A DNA stretch of 11,514 nucleotides from JBGCFO01 sp045106955 (GTDB lineage: Bacteria; Pseudomonadota; Alphaproteobacteria; Rickettsiales; Rickettsiaceae), in assembly GCA_045106955.1 (NCBI GenBank), contig JBGCFO010000006.1, forward strand, positions 1-11,514, read 5' to 3'. Below, piece after piece: positions 8,055-11,514 of this stretch (the first letter of the stretch is position 1; each line of letters begins with the position of its first letter). The translations under genes and the position numbers were made by a program. A model generated the notes under the pieces. It was not told where the DNA came from and did not search any database. It saw only the letters and a program-made list of their open reading frames with translations.

Positions 8055-8083
8055 TTGTTAATATAATTTGTTACAATTATACT
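8055..8083 (+). promoter_or_regulatory. Promoter upstream of TPR gene
   Basis: TTGTTA (8055-8060) and TATACT (8078-8083) are separated by an ideal 17-nt spacer, predicting a start near 8090. That is about 27 nt before the TPR-protein ATG and about 4 nt before a short upstream ORF. Between ubiA and this point nothing else but the mini-ORF is seen. Confidence 0.5.
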
Positions 8084-8093
8084 AATATATTCA

Positions 8094-8120
8094 ATGCAAA
8101 CGAATGATAAACCGATATGA
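8094..8120 (+). CDS. Possible 8-codon leader ORF overlapping the TPR gene start
   Basis: ATG at 8094 reads MQTNDKPI and stops at TGA 8118-8120, overlapping the TPR ATG (8117-8119) as ATGA. The TPR gene lacks a visible Shine-Dalgarno, so coupling from this ORF is conceivable. The predicted transcript start near 8090 would make the leader ORF nearly leaderless. It may be chance; no conservation can be judged here. Confidence 0.25.
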   Translation: MQTNDKPI

Positions 8121-9406
8121 AAGAGAAATATAACGCAAAAGATGATAAAGACTATGCTTATTTAGAAACAGAATGTTGTCTGGAAGAAGATCAGGTTACA
8201 TTTGTTAAAGAAACAAAAATACAGCAGTGTCAAATCTATGATCCATCTATAATGTACACTTGTGCTTATCATCTATATGAATTAGGCATTATAAATCAAA
8301 GTCAGAATCCAAAAAAGGCTATTAGTTATTTCAATAAAGCGCTTATTATTCAAAAAATGCTAAATAAAGACGAACCATATTATGATGATATACTAATAAT
8401 TTACCAAAGCATTGCACATACTTATGAACAACAAGGAGATAATTCTAGCGCTATTAAATATTACAATCTAGCCTTGGATGGATTATTGGGTCAAGAAAAC
8501 TCTAATAACAGCGGTTATATAGCATATATTTGTCATCGATTATCTAGTGCGCACAAAAAAAGATGCGAAGAAAATGATATGCAAATAGCTAAATACTATT
8601 TAGAACAGGAACAAAAACTGGAATCTGTTGTACCAGATAAAACATCATCTTGGGCTTTCAATGAGCTTGGATCGACATTTTTTAAAATAGCTGAATGTGC
8701 AGATAATAAGAATGAGTATCTAGCTAAAGCTCACACATACCTTGAGTGTGCGCGAGGCTATGCGGTCACTGATGTAGATATCTTAGCCACTCATTGCAAC
8801 TTAGCTGCTTTATACACAAGAATACAAGCGGTAGATGAAGCTATAGAATCTTTTGATATTGCATTACAAATGTTTTTTAAAAATGCAAATTGCAACTCAA
8901 ATCAAGTAACGCAAATCAATGAACATATACATAGCAAACAATATGACAAAATCATTCAGGCGTTAAATAATGTAATTTACATTCATGATAGTAATGATAC
9001 GCATCTAACCATCAATCTTTACGATAGTATCAATGTAATCAAAATATGCACATCACTTGCAGAATTATCAATAATAACAAATCCTACTGATTTGAATTTA
9101 GCATTTGGATGTATTCATGCCGCTGAAGATTTATACAATGCACTACCAAGAAGGCAGCAATATTTCATGCAATCTTTAAATGATCAAATTGCCAAAGTTG
9201 ATTTAATGATCTCCTCTGTATTCGCTCAAAACATCGACCTAGAAAGGATTCATGAAAAAAATATCAATGCTGTAACTGATTATTACAGACTGGATTATTC
9301 TTTGGCAAGATCTTCTATTGAAGAAAATGTTGTAGCGGAAGAAGATGATGATTTAGCCCAGTCCAATATGACTATGATGGGTTTTGTTGATTTATGGCAC
9401 TATTAA
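8117..9406 (+). CDS. TPR-repeat protein, 3' end replaced by an IS5 terminus
   Basis: The 429-residue soluble protein has no signal peptide or membrane segment. Helical tetratricopeptide-like repeats are visible at about residues 46-83 (PKKAISYFNKALIIQ), 95-125 (GDNSSAIKYYNLALDGL), 136-171, 179-213 and 222-255 (NLAALYTRIQAVDEAIESFDIALQMF). These form a superhelical protein-binding surface. The first 40 residues are charged and cysteine-rich, and the C-terminal part is less regular with an acidic EEDDD patch. Target and role are unknown. Such proteins in intracellular bacteria are sometimes secreted effectors, but nothing here proves that. The last codons TGG CAC TAT TAA fall in an IS5-type terminal repeat at 9396-9413, so the native C-terminus is probably missing. 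It has its own promoter. Confidence 0.85.
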   Translation: MKEKYNAKDDKDYAYLETECCLEEDQVTFVKETKIQQCQIYDPSIMYTCAYHLYELGIINQSQNPKKAISYFNKALIIQKMLNKDEPYYDDILIIYQSIAHTYEQQGDNSSAIKYYNLALDGLLGQENSNNSGYIAYICHRLSSAHKKRCEENDMQIAKYYLEQEQKLESVVPDKTSSWAFNELGSTFFKIAECADNKNEYLAKAHTYLECARGYAVTDVDILATHCNLAALYTRIQAVDEAIESFDIALQMFFKNANCNSNQVTQINEHIHSKQYDKIIQALNNVIYIHDSNDTHLTINLYDSINVIKICTSLAELSIITNPTDLNLAFGCIHAAEDLYNALPRRQQYFMQSLNDQIAKVDLMISSVFAQNIDLERIHEKNINAVTDYYRLDYSLARSSIEENVVAEEDDDLAQSNMTMMGFVDLWHY

Positions 9407-9413
9407 CAAAATA
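9396..9413 (+). repeat. Orphan IS5-type terminal inverted repeat
   Basis: GGCACTATTAACAAAATA matches the right terminal repeat of the IS5 element (complement of 10985-11002) at 17 of 18 positions. It is preceded by AT, as are both ends of that element. Its outer end points into the TPR gene, and the expected element body is absent, with an IS982 remnant starting a few bases later. It supplies the TPR stop codon. Confidence 0.7.
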
Positions 9414-9421
9414 ATGTTTAA

Positions 9422-9790
9422 CATTCTAGCAAATTACAAATTTGTCATAATAAACGCACATCTAACAATAGAGTATTTGCTAGAATTGCTAAGGTAGGCA
9501 AATCTAGCTATGGCTGGTTCATGGGATTTAAATTACACATGATTATTAATAATAAAGGAGAAATTATGGCTGTTAAAATTACAAAAGAAAATAGAAGCGA
9601 TATACTTCCAGTAGCTAATTTAGCATTTGGTTTGACTGGTAAAATCTATGGTGATAAGGGTTATATTTCAAGTAATTTATTTTTAAAGCTATTCAATCAA
9701 GGCCTGAGATTATTTACCAATCTCAGAAAAGATATGAAAAATCATCTATTAGAAATGAGTGATGAGAGTGTTAATAGAATCAGTGTTTAA
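9422..9790 (+). pseudogene. IS982-family transposase remnant (catalytic core fragment)
   Basis: An open frame from 9422 (before the first ATG at 9521) reads HSSKLQICHNKRTSNNRVF, then GWFMGFKLHMIINNKGEIMA, then GKIYGDKGYISSNLFLKLF and GLRLFTNLRKDMKNHLL. This is the middle of an IS982 transposase. GDKGYIS carries the second catalytic aspartate. The segment holding the first (normally IDS before CHN) is cut at HSS, and the region with the third acidic residue is lost or scrambled (SDESVNRISV, stop). The fragment is therefore dead. It sits between the orphan IS5 end and an IS630 insertion, and is on the opposite strand to the IS982 copies at the window edges. Confidence 0.85.
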
Positions 9791-9792
9791 TG

Positions 9793-9946
9793 TATAGCTA
9801 AATCGATTTAAAATAGTTCTAATATTAAAGATTATCACTATTAATTGAAATTATGACGTATTCAGTACATTTTAGAAAAAAAGTATTATTAATAAAGGAA
9901 AAAGAAAGATTAAGCATTGTCTCAGCATCTAAAAGATTTGCTATAA
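9793..9946 (+). repeat. IS630 left end, copy 1
   Basis: This block is repeated at 11211-11361 with four substitutions and a 3-nt gap. Both copies begin TATAGCTAAATCG, consistent with IS630 elements inserted at a TA followed by the element end TAGCTAAATCGATTTAAAA. It includes the untranslated leader and the first 31 codons of the transposase. Confidence 0.85.
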
Positions 9947-10111
9947 GTAAAAATACAGTGTTTTTATAGACCAAAACTTTACTCCCTAGAAACATAGAGC
10001 AAAGCCAGCAATAAAAATAGATATGCAACAATTACAAGCAGACATTGCTCAATATAGCGATGCATATCAATATGAAAGAGCTGAACGTCTAAATGTAAGT
10101 CAATCAGCTAT

Positions 10112-10129
10112 GGTACTGTTAACAAAGTA
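10112..10129 (+). repeat. IS5 terminal repeat, transposase 3' side
   Basis: It pairs with 10985-11002 with two mismatches. The transposase stop codon (TAA, 10121-10119) lies inside it. Confidence 0.85.
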
Positions 10130-10925
10130 ATTTATACAATTTAGTAATAGCAAGAGCGATAAAACTGAGGAAAGTATGATCCATTTTATCGAACCTCATA
10201 GCAATTCTTTTATTATCCTTTAATCTACCAAAGAAGCGTTCAATGATATTACGTTTTCTATATAATTTGACATCATAAAAATCTTCATTAGTTAATGATG
10301 AATCTTCTGTTGCGTAGAATCCTTTTGTAGGTATTACTGCTGTTGCGCCATTTGATTTAATTATTTTTCTTACATTTGCAGTGTCATATCCTTTATCAGC
10401 AACAAGATAATTTATTTTATTCCAAGGTAATTTACTCTCAATTGTTTTAAAGCTCTTACAATCTTGTCTTTGCGCTGGAAATAATTCACAAGCAACACAG
10501 GCATTATTGTTGATTGCAATATGCATAGTTGTGCCAAGACCTTTTCTTCCTCTACCAGTTGATTGTTCTCTATGTTTTTTTAAAGCTCCACCTCCATATT
10601 TGTGTAAGGGTACAATTGAACCATCAATAAATACTACGTCTATCAATATCTCCTTCAAGCTTTGCAAAAAATGTAATAATTTCCAAAAAAAACCATTCTC
10701 ACTCCACCTTTTATATCTTGTATATATTGTATGCCAATTGCCATATTCTTCAGGTAGGTCTCTCCACGGAACTCCTGTTCTTAAAACGTACAAAACTCCA
10801 CAAAAAAATTTATAATTACTGATCTTTGTTGGCCTCCCCATCTTTTGTTTTGATTGTCTTAAGTATGGCTCTACTAGCTTTTTAAATTTTTCCTCTTTTA
10901 TTGGATATTTTCTTTTTGTTTGCAT
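10119..10925 (-). CDS. IS5-family transposase, intact
   Basis: This DDE transposase cuts and moves the surrounding element. The N-terminal domain (GRPTKISNYKFFCGVLYVLR, then TGVPWRDLPEEYGNWHTIY) is the typical IS5-type region. The catalytic residues are D101 in VVFIDGSIV, D177 in VADKGYDT, and E229 in RKRNIIERFFGRLKDNKR with the Y-R-K signature. Length (268 residues) and single-frame organisation are normal. ATG at 10925 is chosen. A TTG at 10931 would add two residues, and neither has a clear ribosome binding site. All frames are open, so the element may still be active, unlike every other IS in the window. The stop codon is in the terminal repeat. Confidence 0.92.
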   Translation of the reverse strand: MQTKRKYPIKEEKFKKLVEPYLRQSKQKMGRPTKISNYKFFCGVLYVLRTGVPWRDLPEEYGNWHTIYTRYKRWSENGFFWKLLHFLQSLKEILIDVVFIDGSIVPLHKYGGGALKKHREQSTGRGRKGLGTTMHIAINNNACVACELFPAQRQDCKSFKTIESKLPWNKINYLVADKGYDTANVRKIIKSNGATAVIPTKGFYATEDSSLTNEDFYDVKLYRKRNIIERFFGRLKDNKRIAMRFDKMDHTFLSFIALAITKLYKLLC

Positions 10926-10984
10926 AAGCAATAATTTGATACTTTTTTCTATAGTAGATTATAGATTTTTTTAGATTTGGCAAC

Positions 10985-11002
10985 TATTTTGTTAACAGTG
11001 CC
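10985..11002 (-). repeat. IS5 terminal repeat, transposase 5' side
   Basis: Read on the minus strand this is GGCACTGTTAACAAAATA, matching the other end (10112-10129) at 16 of 18 positions and the orphan copy at 9396-9413 at 17 of 18. The 59 nt between it and the transposase ATG hold the leader region, with no clear ribosome binding site. Confidence 0.85.
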
Positions 11003-11212
11003 ATACATAGCGCTCTTAAGCGTCTTAAGGTCACATATAAAAAAACTTTAAAACATCCAAAGGCCAAGGAAGAAGAGAGACGAGAATTTAGAAAAAAATT
11101 ACAGATTGCCAAGCAAAAGGCTATATTATTATTCCAATAGATGAAAGTGGTTTTGTACATAGTATTTCTAGAACTCATGGCTACTCACAACAAGGCAAAA
11201 GATGTCATGATA

Positions 11213-11360
11213 TAGCTAAATCGATTTAAAATAGTTATAATATTAAAGATTATCACTATTAATTGAAATTATGACGTATTCAGTACATTTTAGAAAAAAA
11301 GTATTATTATAGGAAAAAGAAAGATTAAGCCTTGTCTAAGTATCTAAAAGATTTGCTATA
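11213..11360 (+). mobile_element. IS630-family element, copy 2, truncated by IS982
   Basis: Only the left end and first transposase codons are present. It was inserted into the transposase gene of IS630 copy 1 just after KRCHD, at a TA. Its remainder lies, if anywhere, beyond the IS982 copy at the right edge. Confidence 0.8.
11271..11360 (+). pseudogene. IS630-family transposase fragment, copy 2
   Basis: It starts MTYSVHFRKKVLL, then hits TAG where copy 1 has ATA AAG (a 3-nt deletion). It continues EKERLSLV, hits TAA where copy 1 has TCA, then VSKRFAI, and is cut by IS982. Two stops and a truncation make it dead. The lesions differ from those of copy 1, so the copies decayed independently. 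Confidence 0.8.
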
Positions 11361-11379
11361 AATGCGAATTTAGGATAAG
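11361..11379 (+). repeat. IS982 terminal inverted repeat (right copy)
   Basis: These 19 bases are identical to the complement of 122-140. The transposase stop TAA (11372-11370) lies within it. Confidence 0.7.
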
Positions 11380-11513
11380 CGCTCATTTAATATTGCTATT
11401 CTTTCCTTAGAATTGAGTATTTTTTTAACGTTATACGCATTGATGCATGCTAATACATGTACTAAAAAATTCACTGGAAACCTATGCCTTGTATGTTCTA
11501 GTCTCATTGAATT
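11370..11513 (-). CDS. IS982-family transposase, C-terminal fragment (runs off window)
   Basis: The minus strand gives 47 codons and a stop, reading NSMRLEHTRHRFPVNFLVHV then LACINAYNVKKILNSKERIA. IS982 transposases end with a similar EHTRHRSPxNFLVNxxxGLIAY segment, which follows the catalytic glutamate. The frame is open to the window edge and the stop sits in the terminal repeat. Whether the full gene is intact cannot be seen. Confidence 0.75.
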   Translation of the reverse strand, partial: NSMRLEHTRHRFPVNFLVHVLACINAYNVKKILNSKERIAILNERLS

Positions 11514-11514
11514 C

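Larger units (their letters stand above)
10112..11002 (-). mobile_element. Complete IS5-family insertion sequence (891 bp)
   Basis: Terminal repeats GG(T/C)ACTGTTAACAAA(G/A)TA match at 16 of 18 positions (10112-10129 and the complement of 10985-11002). AT flanks both sides (10110-10111, 11003-11004) as a 2-bp target duplication. Removing the element plus one AT rejoins the host IS630 frame as QSA-IHSALKRLK, which supports these exact boundaries. It carries one intact transposase gene on the minus strand. Confidence 0.88.
9795..11210 (+). mobile_element. IS630-family element, copy 1, interrupted and 3'-truncated
   Basis: The element starts after a TA at 9793-9794. It is interrupted by an IS5-family element (10112-11002) and cut at its 3' side by a second IS630 copy inserted at TA 11211-11212. 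Its own right end is not in the window. The transposase reading frame is broken as described in the pseudogene entry. Its upstream flank is the IS982 remnant. Confidence 0.8.
9853..11210 (+). pseudogene. IS630-family transposase, multiply disrupted (copy 1)
   Basis: The gene starts MTYSVHFRKKVLLIKEKERL (helix-turn-helix, with SASKRFAISKNTVF). It hits TAG at 9967-9969, where a tryptophan is expected, then loses a base near 9989. It resumes as KPAIKIDMQQLQADIAQYS and DAYQYERAERLNVSQSA. The IS5 element splits it there. After 11002 it continues SALKRLKVTYKKTLKHPKAK, EEERREFRKKLQIAKQK, then after another shift near 11115-11125 IIIPIDESGFVHSISRTHGY and SQQGKRCHD. PIDESGF and RTHGYS are hallmark IS630 catalytic-domain motifs. 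It ends at the second IS630 insertion. It carries a nonsense codon, two frameshifts, one insertion and a truncation, so it is non-functional. Confidence 0.85.
11211..11361 (+). repeat. IS630 left end, copy 2
   Basis: This is the second copy of the 9793-9946 block, with four substitutions and a 3-nt deletion. It begins with TA and then the element end TAGCTAAATCG. It ends where an IS982 terminal repeat takes over, in the middle of the shared GCTATAA. Confidence 0.85.
11361..11514 (-). mobile_element. IS982-family element, 3' end, cut by window edge
   Basis: The terminal repeat AATGCGAATTTAGGATAAG at 11361-11379 is identical to that at 122-140. The transposase 3' end follows on the minus strand. 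It interrupts IS630 copy 2. Its orientation (transposase reading leftward) is the same as that of the IS982 copy at the left edge, so the two bracket the window as direct repeats. Confidence 0.75.

Noticed and set aside
8013..8056. AT-rich inverted stretches after ubiA as a terminator
   Set aside because: ATTAAT is self-complementary by composition and no stable GC stem precedes the T-run; it is not distinguishable from AT background.
9825..10031. Minus-strand 68-codon ORF
   Set aside because: It is an antisense shadow of the IS630 copy 1 transposase remnant, which has clear family motifs on the plus strand.
10984..11178. Minus-strand 64-codon ORF
   Set aside because: It overlaps the IS5 terminal repeat and the antisense of the IS630 PIDESGF region; it has no features of its own.
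1..11514. CRISPR array, toxin-antitoxin pair, defence cassette or other new multi-gene system
   Set aside because: No regularly spaced repeats are present, and every gene with a recognisable family is housekeeping or IS-derived; the only unexplained gene is the single TPR protein.

Overview
The window is AT-rich bacterial DNA carrying ordinary housekeeping genes next to a pile of degraded insertion sequences. The ValRS is of the archaeal-like type I associate with Rickettsia. The MiaA has a Rickettsia-like DSMQIYK segment, and there are eukaryote-like TPR repeats, decaying genes and many IS copies. Together these point to an obligate intracellular alphaproteobacterium of the order Rickettsiales. 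That assignment is inference from remembered family features; no search was run.

Layout. Positions 1-140 hold the 5' end of an IS982-family element: the transposase N-terminus on the minus strand and its terminal repeat. Positions 315-724 hold a broken FMN-reductase-like gene. Then, on the minus strand, come tig (trigger factor), a tRNA-Leu(UAG) with encoded CCA, and a tight valS-miaA-dapE cluster in which each stop overlaps the next start by one base (TGATG). From a 60-bp divergent intergenic region, ubiA (4-hydroxybenzoate polyprenyltransferase) runs on the plus strand. It is followed by a gene-poor 195-bp stretch with a possible mini-ORF and a promoter, then by a TPR-repeat protein.

From about 9394 to the right end is a nested IS graveyard. 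It contains an orphan IS5-type terminal repeat that supplies the stop codon of the TPR gene, an IS982 transposase remnant, an inactivated IS630-family element, and an intact-looking 891-bp IS5-family element inside that IS630 copy. A second IS630 copy sits in the first at a TA, and another IS982 element cuts the second IS630 copy and runs off the edge. The two edge IS982 copies share a 19-base terminal repeat and the same orientation.

The housekeeping genes serve protein folding (tig), translation (valS, miaA, tRNA-Leu), lysine/diaminopimelate synthesis for peptidoglycan (dapE) and ubiquinone synthesis (ubiA). I see no CRISPR array, toxin-antitoxin pair, defence cassette or other recognisable new system. 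The most informative features are the IS stratigraphy, the IS-made end of the TPR gene, its short upstream ORF, and the overlap-coupled operon.
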